Positions 1 through 8,449 of a stretch of DNA of 64,000 nucleotides are shown here, piece after piece; the first letter of the stretch is position 1; every line of letters starts with the position of its first letter. Made by a program: the position numbers and the translations under genes. A model generated the notes under the pieces. The model ran no database searches and was not told the origin of the DNA. It was given only the letters and a program-made list of their open reading frames with translations. Source of the stretch: Bacteroidales bacterium (lineage in GTDB: Bacteria > Bacteroidota > Bacteroidia > Bacteroidales > Bacteroidaceae); NCBI GenBank assembly GCA_015654535.1, contig JAATGU010000014.1:1-64000 (forward strand). Reading direction: 5' to 3'.

Positions 1-1119
1 ACGCCCATGACTTTCATCTTCTTCCTCCAGAGTTAGTTGCGCCAACTGAATAAGGGTTAGTTCCACCAAAAAGCGTTTGTTTTTACTAACCCGATAATTC
101 AAATCACATTCGTTGCAAAGTTTCATGGCCCGATATAGAAATTTAGGCTGGCATTTGGTGGCTTGCTCTTTGTACCGTTCGCGGATACTTGCCCCTACTT
201 CCAGTAATTGAAGCGTAGAGGGGTCTGTGCTCACCAGTAGATCCCTGAAATGAGACGCAAGTCCGGTGATGAAATGGCTGCCATCAAATCCTTTATTTAG
301 AATATCATTGAAAATCAGTAAAGAATCGCTTACATTATTCTCAATCAACTTTTCGGTCAGACGGAAATAATACTCATAATCCAGCACATTGAGATTTTCA
401 ATCACACTTTTATATTCCACATTTCCAGCAGTGAAACTCACTACCTGATCAAAGATGGACAAAGCGTCCCGCATTCCTCCGTCAGCTTTTTGTGCAATGA
501 TATTTAACGCTTCCGGCTCGGCTTTGATGCCTTCCTTTTCCGCCACATAAGTAAGATGCGCTACCGTGTCTTGTACGCTGATCCGATTAAAATCATAAAT
601 CTGACAGCGGGAAAGAATGGTTGGCAGAATCTTGTGTTTCTCCGTGGTGGCAAGGATAAATATGGCATGCTTAGGCGGCTCTTCAAGTGTTTTAAGAAAA
701 GCATTGAATGCAGCCGTAGAAAGCATATGGACCTCATCAATAATATAGACCTTGTACTTGCCAATCTGAGGGGTAATACGTACTTGTTCAATGAGTAGTT
801 TTATATCGTCAATGCTATTGTTTGAGGCGGCATCCAGTTCATGAATATTGTAGGATCTTTGTTCGTTGAAAGCTTTGCACGATTCGCATTCATTGCAGGC
901 TTCGCCATCAGCGCTTAGATTCATACAATTAATCGTCTTTGCAAAGATGCGGGCGCAAGTAGTCTTTCCTACTCCCCGGGGTCCGCAAAAGAGGTAAGCA
1001 TGCGCCAGCTTCTGAGAGAGAATCGCGTTCTTTAGTGTTGTTGTCAAAGACTTCTGCCCAATCACCGATTCAAAGGTGGCTGGACGGTATTTTCGGGCGG
1101 ATACAATATAATTTTCCAT
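1..1119 (-). CDS. dnaX: DNA polymerase III subunit gamma/tau, N-terminal part (runs off window)
   Basis: Clamp-loader ATPase that loads the beta sliding clamp at the replication fork. The first 373 residues are visible, starting MENYIVSARKYRP. They hold a Walker A motif GPRGVGKT at residues 46-53, a four-cysteine zinc module (C65, C75, C78, C81), a Walker B stretch ending DEVHML near residue 125, and the sensor region TTEKHKILPTILSRCQ. The frame stays open to base 1, so the 3' end lies outside the window and I cannot tell whether a tau-like extension follows. The ATG at 1119 is chosen because the conserved N-terminus begins there and a TAnnTTTG promoter element sits about 33 bp upstream. It is divergent from the divIC-like gene. 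Confidence 0.97.
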   Translation of the reverse strand, partial: MENYIVSARKYRPATFESVIGQKSLTTTLKNAILSQKLAHAYLFCGPRGVGKTTCARIFAKTINCMNLSADGEACNECESCKAFNEQRSYNIHELDAASNNSIDDIKLLIEQVRITPQIGKYKVYIIDEVHMLSTAAFNAFLKTLEEPPKHAIFILATTEKHKILPTILSRCQIYDFNRISVQDTVAHLTYVAEKEGIKAEPEALNIIAQKADGGMRDALSIFDQVVSFTAGNVEYKSVIENLNVLDYEYYFRLTEKLIENNVSDSLLIFNDILNKGFDGSHFITGLASHFRDLLVSTDPSTLQLLEVGASIRERYKEQATKCQPKFLYRAMKLCNECDLNYRVSKNKRFLVELTLIQLAQLTLEEEDESHGR

Positions 1120-1151
1120 ATTTCCTGGATACTTTCTTTTTTCAATTTGTG

Positions 1152-1159
1152 CAAATGTA
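1152..1159 (-). promoter_or_regulatory. Predicted -7 element of dnaX promoter
   Basis: Minus-strand TACATTTG matches the Bacteroides TAnnTTTG -7 consensus, 33 bp before the dnaX start. No clear -33 TTTG is seen at the right spacing, so this rests on one element and its position. Confidence 0.5.
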
Positions 1160-1201
1160 CATAAATTCTCGATTATTAAAACGTAGATTCCGAAATATTT
1201 C

Positions 1202-1209
1202 TATCTTTG
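1202..1209 (+). promoter_or_regulatory. Predicted -7 element of divIC-like gene promoter
   Basis: TATCTTTG matches TAnnTTTG, 25 bp before the chosen ATG at 1234. Together with the dnaX element it makes the 115-bp gap a divergent promoter region. No convincing -33 box. Confidence 0.5.
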
Positions 1210-1233
1210 TACCCATATACAACTCGATGTAAT

Positions 1234-1557
1234 ATGATTAAACTTCTTACTATCTGGAATTTTATCCGAAGGCATAAATACGGAATTACCGTATTTGTTT
1301 TTGTGATTATCATTGGTTTCCTTGATGAGAACAGTATGGTACACCGCATTTCGAATATCCGGAGAATAAATAAACTTCACGAGAGTATAAGAGAATATCA
1401 GTCCGAGTATGATAAAAGTACTGCTCTTTTAAACGAACTGACTATCAATCCCCGTGCTATGGAAAAAGTTGCCCGTGAAAAGTATCTGATGAAGAAACCC
1501 GATGAAGACATTTATGTCATCCAAGATGAAAGTACCGAAAAAGATTCTGAAAAATGA
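1234..1557 (+). CDS. Septum formation initiator, FtsB/DivIC family
   Basis: Small bitopic cell-division protein of 107 residues. It has a short cytoplasmic N-terminus, one membrane helix (GITVFVFVIIIGFL, about residues 16-30), then a charged heptad-like coiled coil (HRISNIRRINKLHESIREYQ) and a C-terminal segment ending ARxKYLMKKPDEDIY, which is typical of the FtsB/DivIC family. Members bridge FtsL and FtsQ in the divisome. The ATG at 1234 is preferred over an in-frame ATG at 1207, because the latter overlaps the predicted promoter element and would add nine unrelated residues. Its last codons overlap the next gene (ATGA), so the two are probably co-translated. Confidence 0.85.
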   Translation: MIKLLTIWNFIRRHKYGITVFVFVIIIGFLDENSMVHRISNIRRINKLHESIREYQSEYDKSTALLNELTINPRAMEKVAREKYLMKKPDEDIYVIQDESTEKDSEK

Positions 1558-1892
1558 AAAAATATCAATCTGTTATATTTGTAATAGGAGCAGCGCTTGT
1601 ACTGATTGGCGCAGTATCATACATTACCCGCTGGACTTACTCTCCTTATATATATAGTGTAGGAGCTGTGTCTGTGGCGATTATTCAATTTTTATCTCCT
1701 TATGAGGGAAAAGATGTGATCATGAAACGTCTTCGTCGCCAGCAAATATTTGGCGCCCTTTTCCTGATGGTCGCGGGAGTATTGATGTTTACTCTCCCTC
1801 GGGGGAATGAGTGGATGCTTGCTCTTACTGTTGCGGCTTTACTAGAATTATATACGGCTTTTCGTATGCCTCAGGCGGAAGAGAAGAAGTAA
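1554..1892 (+). CDS. Small four-helix membrane protein, function unknown
   Basis: A 112-residue protein made almost wholly of four hydrophobic segments (about residues 6-24, 30-46, 63-80 and 85-102) with a basic loop MKRLRRQQ between helices 2 and 3 and a charged tail. The start overlaps the stop of the divIC-like gene by 4 bp, so it is in one operon with it and probably with the M16 peptidase 15 bp downstream. I recognise it only as a conserved Bacteroidales-type hypothetical. A link to cell-envelope assembly is inference from the neighbour. Confidence 0.75.
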   Translation: MKKYQSVIFVIGAALVLIGAVSYITRWTYSPYIYSVGAVSVAIIQFLSPYEGKDVIMKRLRRQQIFGALFLMVAGVLMFTLPRGNEWMLALTVAALLELYTAFRMPQAEEKK

Positions 1893-1907
1893 AAATGCAT
1901 ATCTACG

Positions 1908-4793
1908 ATGAAAAGAACAGTCTTATCAACAATTTTTTGTGTTTTGTTGAGCGGGGTTTTGCATGCTCAACTTTCTAATTCATTAAACGTGAAAGAGTAT
2001 AAATTAAGTAATGGTCTCACCGTTTGGTTAAACGAGGATCATTCTCAGCCTAAAGTTTATGGCGCGGTTGTGGTAAAAGCCGGGTCAAAAGATTGTCCCA
2101 ATACTGGTATTGCACACTATTTTGAGCACATGATGTTTAAGGGAACAGATAAAATAGGCACTACGAATTATAAGGTGGAAAAAATATTACTGGACTCTAT
2201 TGCCTTGAAATATGACCAACTTGCCGGGACAAAAGATAAAGTAAAACGTGAACAAATTCAGAAAGAGATTAATGCGTTGAGTATCCGATCGGCAGAATAT
2301 GCGATTCCTAACGAGTTCGACCGCCTGGTATCGAGATATGGCGGCAGTAAACTCAATGCCGGTACTTCCTATGACTGTACCGTCTACCATAATGTTTTTT
2401 CTCCTCAGTATATTAACCAATGGGCAGAGATTAATAGTGAACGCTTAATTGATCCGGTTTTTCGTTTGTTCCAAAGTGAGCTGGAAACAGTTTACGAAGA
2501 GAAGAATATGTATAATGACATGATGGGTTATCAGGCTTTTGAAAAAGTTATTGAACGATTCTTTGCTCCTCATCCATATGCTTACCCCATTGTAGGCAGT
2601 ACGGAGAATCTTAAAAATCCTCAGCTTTCCCAGATGAGAACCTTCTTTGATCAGTATTATGTAGCAGGTAACATGGGATTAATTTTGAGCGGGGATTTCA
2701 GTGCAAATGAGATTCTTCCTGTTCTGGAGAAGACCTTTGCACGCATACGTAAAGGAGATGCTCCGAAAAAAACAATCACTCAACCAGCCCCATTTAATGG
2801 GAAAGAAGAATTTAAAGTGAAGTTTCCTATCCCTGTTATTAAAATAATGCTTTTAGCGTGGCGTGGTGTCCCTGCCAATGATAAGGACGAGGTAGCGCTT
2901 CGTATTGTTCTTGGTCTTTTAAATAATGATAATGGTACAGGGTATCTGGATAAACTAACGGTTGACGGGAAAGTGATGCAAACCATGGCAATGAGCGAAA
3001 GTATGAACGAGGCCGGAGTAATAGGAGTACTGACCGTTCCTAAACTTTTATTTCAATCTTATGGCAAAGCTAAAAAGATTGTGATGCACGAAGTGAATCG
3101 GGTAAAGGACGGAGACTTCTCGGAGGATGCTTTCTATAATTTAAAACTGGAGCAAAAGAGGAATTACGAAAAAGCACTGGAGAATATTGATTCTCGGGCT
3201 GAGAAGATGTTGTCTCTCTTTTCTAAAGGAAAATCTTGGGATGACTATCTTAATGAAATAAAAGAGATTGATGCTCTCACCAAAGAAGATGTGGTGAAGG
3301 TTGCGAATAAATATTTTACGGAGAATTATCTTCAGGTAACTAAGAAGACAGGTCATTATCCGAAGAATGAGCTTACCAAACCCAATTTTGCACCGATCAT
3401 TCCTAAGAATACAGAAGCAAAATCTGTTTATGCCAAGAACCTGGAACAAATGAAGACATTAGAAGCTCATCCTCGTTTCCTTGATTTTAATAATGATGCC
3501 AAAGTTATCCAGCTTGCACCGAAAGCGATTCTTTATGCTACAGCTAACCCGGTGAACGACATTTTCACTTTAAATTTGGAATATGGCAAAGGAACTTTTG
3601 AGTCGAAATTGATTTCGCCGATGAGCACCTATCTCGATCTTTTGGGAACAGATTCTCTTTCGTTCAATCAATTCAGAGATAAATTACAAACGTTGGGAAG
3701 TACACTTACTTTTGTAGCCAATCCGGATAAGTTCATTGTTCAGATATCGGGCTTTGATAAGAATTTCAATACAACAGTCTCTTTAGTTGGCAATTTTATG
3801 AAACATGTAAAGGCCGATCAAAAAAAGATAAAGCAACTCATTGACGAAGTCAAATTAAAGAATAAAGCCATCAAGCAGTCACCGGATGATTTGGCAAAAG
3901 CGTTACTTAACAAGGTCCGTTATGGGGATCAATCAGAATATCTGAATCGTTTATCACTCGCTGAAATCAAAAATATGAAAGGAGAGGTCTTTATCGATGA
4001 GTTCAATGCCCTCATGAAGGTAGAGTGCAATATCCATTATTGTGGTAGTTTGCCTGCAGGAGCAGTTGCTGCCCAACTAATGAAGAACGTTGATGTGGAA
4101 AAAATAACCGTAGCTTCCCAATCTCCTATTTATAGAGAATTGCAGACGTATAGCGAGCCAACGGTTTATTTTATGGATTTTCCTAAATCTTCTCAAACAA
4201 TTGTGGGAGGATATATATTGGGAGAAGTAAATCCAGATTCCTCTTCTCGTTATGCTTGTGCTTTGTTCAATAATTATTTCGGTGGAAGTATGAGTTCGCT
4301 TGCTTTTCAACAGATCAGGGAATTCCGTTCTTTGGCATACCGTGTTCAGGCAGACTACATACTATCTCCTTATAAATTCAAAGACAAAAAAGGCGAACTG
4401 ATTGCGATACTTTCTACTCAGAGTGATAAAACGACAGACGCAATGGGCGTACTCGATACTTTGATAAAGCAAATGCCGGTAAAGGCGGAACGGATAGAGA
4501 CTGCCAAACAAGATGTGGTGAACGAAGCCAACAATGAATATCCCTCATTGCGTGAGCGTTCTTCCAAAATAGTATCTTTAAAGAAGGACGGATTTGTATC
4601 TGATCCAAACAAAGACCTGATCGCAGGTGTTACTAATATGGATATAAAAAATGTTGTGGATTTTTATAATCAGAATATAAAAGGGCGAACCATCTCTTAT
4701 GTAGTGGTAGGCAATTCAAAGAAAATAAACATGCAGAAGCTTGCCACCTTTGGTAAGGTTATAAAGGTTAAGCCTGGCGAAGTATACAAGTAA
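1908..4793 (+). CDS. M16 family zinc peptidase (insulinase/pitrilysin-like), secreted
   Basis: Periplasmic or outer-membrane-associated metallopeptidase of 961 residues with a signal peptide ending near HAQ21. The inverted zinc motif HxxEH is present as HYFEH at residues 70-74, inside the usual context GIAHYFEHMMFKGT. The length fits a two-lobe M16 protein: active M16 N-domain, M16_C domain, then a second inactive pair that retains no HxxEH but has the typical GGSMSSLAFQQIRE segment. Such peptidases degrade peptides inside a closed chamber. No specific substrate can be read from the context. It follows the small membrane protein by 15 bp. Confidence 0.93.
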   Translation: MKRTVLSTIFCVLLSGVLHAQLSNSLNVKEYKLSNGLTVWLNEDHSQPKVYGAVVVKAGSKDCPNTGIAHYFEHMMFKGTDKIGTTNYKVEKILLDSIALKYDQLAGTKDKVKREQIQKEINALSIRSAEYAIPNEFDRLVSRYGGSKLNAGTSYDCTVYHNVFSPQYINQWAEINSERLIDPVFRLFQSELETVYEEKNMYNDMMGYQAFEKVIERFFAPHPYAYPIVGSTENLKNPQLSQMRTFFDQYYVAGNMGLILSGDFSANEILPVLEKTFARIRKGDAPKKTITQPAPFNGKEEFKVKFPIPVIKIMLLAWRGVPANDKDEVALRIVLGLLNNDNGTGYLDKLTVDGKVMQTMAMSESMNEAGVIGVLTVPKLLFQSYGKAKKIVMHEVNRVKDGDFSEDAFYNLKLEQKRNYEKALENIDSRAEKMLSLFSKGKSWDDYLNEIKEIDALTKEDVVKVANKYFTENYLQVTKKTGHYPKNELTKPNFAPIIPKNTEAKSVYAKNLEQMKTLEAHPRFLDFNNDAKVIQLAPKAILYATANPVNDIFTLNLEYGKGTFESKLISPMSTYLDLLGTDSLSFNQFRDKLQTLGSTLTFVANPDKFIVQISGFDKNFNTTVSLVGNFMKHVKADQKKIKQLIDEVKLKNKAIKQSPDDLAKALLNKVRYGDQSEYLNRLSLAEIKNMKGEVFIDEFNALMKVECNIHYCGSLPAGAVAAQLMKNVDVEKITVASQSPIYRELQTYSEPTVYFMDFPKSSQTIVGGYILGEVNPDSSSRYACALFNNYFGGSMSSLAFQQIREFRSLAYRVQADYILSPYKFKDKKGELIAILSTQSDKTTDAMGVLDTLIKQMPVKAERIETAKQDVVNEANNEYPSLRERSSKIVSLKKDGFVSDPNKDLIAGVTNMDIKNVVDFYNQNIKGRTISYVVVGNSKKINMQKLATFGKVIKVKPGEVYK

Positions 4794-4824
4794 AAGCAAT
4801 ATTGTAAATATTAAAATAGCGCTT

Positions 4825-5901
4825 ATGGATATAAATACGATTCTTCATGGAGAAACATCACATATATTGATAAGCACTGTTCTGTTTATAATATCTATCA
4901 TTGTGACTATTCTGCTTTATAAATTTATTATAAGCAGGCTGAAGAGAAAGGCCAGGAAGCGTGAAAAAAAGATAGATAATTTTGTAATAGATCTGCTCAA
5001 AGTTCCTCTATTATGGCTTATGTTCTGGATTTTATTAAAGATATTCAGTTCTTACTCATTCCTTTCTCAGATGGCTTTTTTTGATACTTTGACCAGAGTG
5101 AATAATATTTTGCTCATACTTACCATCGGATGGATTCTTATAAAAATAGTCAGAATAACCTTTTATTATCTCCAGAATAAGTTAGATATAAAAGCTTCAG
5201 ACAATCTTAAAGCCCGTAAAGGCCTTACCAGAATAAAGATCTTTGAAGGCATGATTGTTGCTATTATCTCTGTTGTTATTATTGCAGTTTGCCTGATGAC
5301 CTTTGATGAAGTAAGAACAATAGGAGTCAGTTTGCTAACATCTGCCGGCATTGCTGGTGTTATTGTCGGATTCTCGGCCCAAAAGAGTATTGCTGCTATA
5401 TTGGCCGGGATTCAAATAGCAATAACCCAGCCCATACGCTTGGACGATGTGGTTATTGTAGAAGGAGAATGGGGACGGATTGACGAAATTACATTAACCT
5501 ATGTTGTTGTGAAAATATGGGATGAACGGAGGTTGATTCTTCCTATAACCTATTTTCTTGAAAAACCATTCCAGAATTGGACGAGAAACACCTCAAACAT
5601 TCTGGGAACAATCTTTTTATATGTAGATTATAGCTTACCCGTTGATGCATTGAGAAAGCAACTTTTTGTGTTGCTTGATGATCATCCTAAATGGAACAAG
5701 CAAGTCGCCAATATTCAGGTTACAGATACGAAAGAAAACTATAAAGAATTAAGAATTTTACTCAGTAGCAATGATGCCTCCCTAGGCTGGGATTTACGAG
5801 TTGATATCAGAGAAAAAATGATAGATTACATTAATAAAGAATATCCCGATTGCTTCGTTAAGACAAGAATATTGGGATCTATTCAAAACGAAAATCAATG
5901 A
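4825..5901 (+). CDS. MscS family mechanosensitive ion channel
   Basis: Inner-membrane channel of 358 residues that would release solutes under hypo-osmotic shock. Four hydrophobic segments lie in the first 180 residues. They are followed by the MscS signature: the pore helix GIAGVIVGFSAQKSIAAILA, then ITQPIRLDDVVIVEGEWGRIDEI and the beta-domain sequence LPITYFLEKPFQNWTR. The C-terminal alpha-beta domain is complete. The extra helix before the canonical three places it among the slightly larger MscS relatives. It starts 32 bp after the M16 peptidase and may be the last gene of that unit. The next gene is convergent. Confidence 0.93.
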   Translation: MDINTILHGETSHILISTVLFIISIIVTILLYKFIISRLKRKARKREKKIDNFVIDLLKVPLLWLMFWILLKIFSSYSFLSQMAFFDTLTRVNNILLILTIGWILIKIVRITFYYLQNKLDIKASDNLKARKGLTRIKIFEGMIVAIISVVIIAVCLMTFDEVRTIGVSLLTSAGIAGVIVGFSAQKSIAAILAGIQIAITQPIRLDDVVIVEGEWGRIDEITLTYVVVKIWDERRLILPITYFLEKPFQNWTRNTSNILGTIFLYVDYSLPVDALRKQLFVLLDDHPKWNKQVANIQVTDTKENYKELRILLSSNDASLGWDLRVDIREKMIDYINKEYPDCFVKTRILGSIQNENQ

Positions 5902-5948
5902 CTTCAATCCATCCTTATGCCCCGACTGATTTATAATAGTTTTTCAAA

Positions 5949-6587
5949 TTACAGTAATTGTAATTTCACTCCGAATGAAAGATGAAGGTAGTCCTTAGGC
6001 TTCAGATAACTGTTTCCAAAGGCACTGGCAATATAAAGATCATTAGAGCTGATCTCGTAAAAGACTGTGACAGCCCTTGTCCAGTATCGTTTATCCGAAT
6101 TAATGTGGTAAGTGAACCGTTGCCCCACATAAACATTCGTACGAATTTTTGTGGAAAAATTATAATATCCATGTGGATAGCGGTCCGGCTCTTTTACCCA
6201 AAAATCTTCGTCCATAACAGTATTTAAATAAATTCCGCAAGCCAATGGCTCCATAGAAAAGTTCTTTCCTAAATCCACGTTCCAGGGCATGTAGTTCTGT
6301 TTGATTGTGAAAGTAACTTTGGCGCTGGAAGAGTAGTGAGGAATGAAACCGATTAGTACATCTGTCTCCCACTGGTTGCGCTTGCCATAATCCCATCCCA
6401 CACCGGCAGAAAGTAAACCCATTGAACCTGCGAACTGTAACTTTGCATGAGTCGGGATAAGCTTTTCCCAAGTTGTTCGATAACGTTGAGCTCGCTCTTC
6501 ATCCTTATTTTCGGCATGCGTAAAATAAGGCATTAGCAGGAGTAACACTCCCATGTATATTGTTTTTTTAATAGTATACAACTTCAT
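5949..6587 (-). CDS. Predicted outer-membrane beta-barrel protein, unknown function
   Basis: A 212-residue secreted protein with a signal peptide ending YFTHA. The mature part alternates polar and aromatic residues (LQFAGSMGLLSAGVGWDYG, KVTFTIKQNYMPW, NVYVGQRFTYHI) and ends in a hydrophobic Leu (LHLSFGVKLQLL), as expected of a small beta-barrel. It overlaps the end of the metallophosphoesterase gene by about 20 bp, so the two are one transcription unit. Of two in-frame ATGs, the second (6587, MKLYT) gives the more usual signal peptide. No known family is claimed. Confidence 0.75.
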   Translation of the reverse strand: MKLYTIKKTIYMGVLLLLMPYFTHAENKDEERAQRYRTTWEKLIPTHAKLQFAGSMGLLSAGVGWDYGKRNQWETDVLIGFIPHYSSSAKVTFTIKQNYMPWNVDLGKNFSMEPLACGIYLNTVMDEDFWVKEPDRYPHGYYNFSTKIRTNVYVGQRFTYHINSDKRYWTRAVTVFYEISSNDLYIASAFGNSYLKPKDYLHLSFGVKLQLL

Positions 6588-7371
6588 AATCATATCCGTC
6601 GGGGGTTAAAGTAAAGAGTAAATAATTCCGGTCTTTCATGCTGCTGCTACCATAATATGTAATTCCATCATTAAAGAGGTCATCTACTTCAAGATTATGG
6701 TCATGGGCATTTAAACAAAACTGAAGTTTGGGAAATTGGTTGATATAATACTCAAAGACCTTAGCCACATTGTTGTTAAATTGTTCCCTGTAAGGTCTAA
6801 CGTGCATAGCAAAGATTGTTTTCTCCTGAGCAGGCTTTTTATCAGCTAATTCTTCTTCAATAAAATTAAAGTCAGGTACGGGATGTGAATAGTCATATTC
6901 AAGAGCGTTGGTATTAAGGCATACGAATTTGGTGTTTCCTGCCATAAAAGAGAAATTCTCTTTCCCGAATATTTTTTCATAAATTTCCTCACCATTCCCT
7001 AAACAATCATGATTGCCGATTAATGCCACATAAGGAACATTTAATCCGTTCATGATGTCCCGCATCCATATAAACTCTTTTGTTACGCCAAAGTCGGAGA
7101 GATCGCCACCATGAATTACAAAATCTATATCTGTACGCTTGTTGAGATGCTTTACGAAAGCTTCCGTCTCATCATACCATCGTTGGGAATCGCCCATCAT
7201 CACAAAGCGAATAGTACTTTTGCCATTAGTGTTTTGCTCAATGCGTTCTATGTTCTTAGCATTAATTCCCGTTTCTCCGCTTATGCGGCCATCATAAGGA
7301 TGATATTCCACTAAATCGCAAGCGCTTAAAAATAAAGTAAATAATAGTAAGAATGTACTTCTTTTTTCCAT
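6568..7371 (-). CDS. Calcineurin-like metallophosphoesterase, lipoprotein
   Basis: Predicted periplasm-facing or surface lipoprotein of 267 residues with lipobox LFLSAC. The five blocks of a binuclear metal phosphoesterase are all present: MGDSQ, GGDLSD, GNHD, AMH and NAHDH. The first block reads GDSQ where GDxH is usual, a known variation in this superfamily. Substrate is not predictable. The start at 7371 (MEKRST) is as good as the upstream ATG at 7377. Upstream lies a TAnnTTTG element; downstream it overlaps the outer-membrane protein gene, with which it probably works. Confidence 0.9.
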   Translation of the reverse strand: MEKRSTFLLLFTLFLSACDLVEYHPYDGRISGETGINAKNIERIEQNTNGKSTIRFVMMGDSQRWYDETEAFVKHLNKRTDIDFVIHGGDLSDFGVTKEFIWMRDIMNGLNVPYVALIGNHDCLGNGEEIYEKIFGKENFSFMAGNTKFVCLNTNALEYDYSHPVPDFNFIEEELADKKPAQEKTIFAMHVRPYREQFNNNVAKVFEYYINQFPKLQFCLNAHDHNLEVDDLFNDGITYYGSSSMKDRNYLLFTLTPDGYDYEVVYY

Positions 7372-7389
7372 ATCCATCTAATTAAGTGA

Positions 7390-7397
7390 CAAAAGTA
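7390..7397 (-). promoter_or_regulatory. Predicted -7 element for phosphoesterase operon
   Basis: Minus-strand TACTTTTG, matching TAnnTTTG, 19 bp before the phosphoesterase start. Confidence 0.45.
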
Positions 7398-7501
7398 CTC
7401 TTTTACTTTTTACTCCAAAGGTCTATATTGGTTCAATTATGTCCTAAAAGGTGGATAGCAGATTAAATTTGAAGTTACTGGTAGCAGTATAAAAAAGTCG
7501 A

Positions 7502-7559
7502 TAATAAATACAAAAAGCCGTGAACCTGATATCAGGTTCACGGCTTTTTGTATTTATTA
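7502..7559. terminator. Perfect 58-bp palindrome, bidirectional-looking terminator
   Basis: Each base from 7502 to 7530 pairs with its partner from 7559 down to 7531, with no loop and no mismatch. The core is GTGAACCTGATATCAGGTTC, flanked by AAAAAGCC and GGCTTTTT, so either strand gives a GC-rich stem followed by a T-run. It lies 14 bp after the stop of the OmpH-like gene and would end that transcript before the phosphoesterase promoter. Confidence 0.85.
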
Positions 7560-7572
7560 ATGAAAATATTTT

Positions 7573-8181
7573 TTATTTCTTTTTCTGTGAAGGAGCATAT
7601 CTCTCATTCAAACCGTCGATAATGTCTTTGGTAATATTATAAGCTTTGTCGGCATAAAGTAGATTATCAAATCCGGTATTGCTGAAAATCATGTTATATC
7701 CATGTTTCTTATTATAAACTTTCAGGAAAGAGTTGATAGAATCACGCAACTGAATGCTGTTCTTTTGATTCTCTGCCTGTAATTCATTGGTCAGTCTGGT
7801 TTGCAGTTCTTGCAAATCTTGTTGTTTCTTCACTAAACGGGCATTTTCTTGTTCCGCCCTTTCACGGCTTACGAATGCATTATTCTGTACCTTACGCTGG
7901 AATTCTTTTCCTTCTGCATCCAGTTCACGAGCCTTTTGGTTGAGCGTAGCACGAATATTTTCTTCTTTCTTCATCATCATTTCATTCAGATCATTCCAGA
8001 AGTTATATTTAGTGAGCAGTGTATCGATTTCCACATAAGCAACTTTGAGACCGCCTGGCATCACTTTAGCAGTTGTTTCTACGGTTTCGGCAGTCTCTGC
8101 TTTCTTCCCGTTGCATTGTGCAAACATAACAATCATAGCTGCGGCTAAGATTCCTTTTACAAGGTAATTGATTCTCTTCAT
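7573..8181 (-). CDS. OmpH/Skp-family periplasmic chaperone-like lipoprotein
   Basis: A 202-residue protein with a lipobox (MFAQC, C23), a short linker, a beta strand LKVAYVEIDTLLTKY, then a long charged coiled coil (about residues 60-150) and a C-terminal strand region YNMIFSNTG. This is the layout of Skp/OmpH: a small trimerisation body with helical tentacles that hold unfolded outer-membrane proteins. Lipidation is unusual against classical soluble Skp but common in Bacteroidales relatives. It ends just before a perfect palindromic terminator. Confidence 0.88.
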   Translation of the reverse strand: MKRINYLVKGILAAAMIVMFAQCNGKKAETAETVETTAKVMPGGLKVAYVEIDTLLTKYNFWNDLNEMMMKKEENIRATLNQKARELDAEGKEFQRKVQNNAFVSRERAEQENARLVKKQQDLQELQTRLTNELQAENQKNSIQLRDSINSFLKVYNKKHGYNMIFSNTGFDNLLYADKAYNITKDIIDGLNERYAPSQKKK

Positions 8182-8201
8182 AATTCGTTTGAATATAGTT
8201 T

Positions 8202-8294
8202 CTAAATATTTAATAATCTCTTTTGGGCCTTAATGCTTAATAATGTTATACAAATAGCAACAATTAACAGTGTTATAAGGATAGTGTCAAGCAT
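8202..8294 (-). CDS. Tiny single-helix membrane protein (30 aa), candidate
   Basis: An ORF of 30 codons beginning MLDTILITLLIVAICITLLS and ending KRLLNI, i.e. one membrane helix with a short basic tail. A TAnnTTTG element lies 20 bp before its ATG and the OmpH-like gene follows 20 bp after its stop, so it would be the first gene of that transcript. Short hydrophobic proteins of this kind are common in Bacteroidales, but I cannot name a family. Translation is inferred. Confidence 0.5.
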   Translation of the reverse strand: MLDTILITLLIVAICITLLSIKAQKRLLNI

Positions 8295-8313
8295 TTCTAT
8301 TATTTTTGTGCTG

Positions 8314-8321
8314 CAAATATA
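8314..8321 (-). promoter_or_regulatory. Predicted -7 element for small ORF / ompH-like gene
   Basis: Minus-strand TATATTTG, a good TAnnTTTG match, followed by a short leader to the 30-aa ORF and then the OmpH-like gene. Confidence 0.5.
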
Positions 8322-8449
8322 GACTTTTGAAAGGATTATGTACTCTCTTTTATCATAAAAAGTAAGTACCGTGTTCGGATAAAGTAATCAATTTAACCAT
8401 ATTTAGTAAATTCGTGATAAAAATGGTTCGTATAAATAGATAAAAACGT

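Noticed and set aside
561-791. 76-80 codon ORFs on both strands within 556-798
   Set aside because: Both lie inside the dnaX coding frame, whose Walker and zinc motifs are unmistakable.
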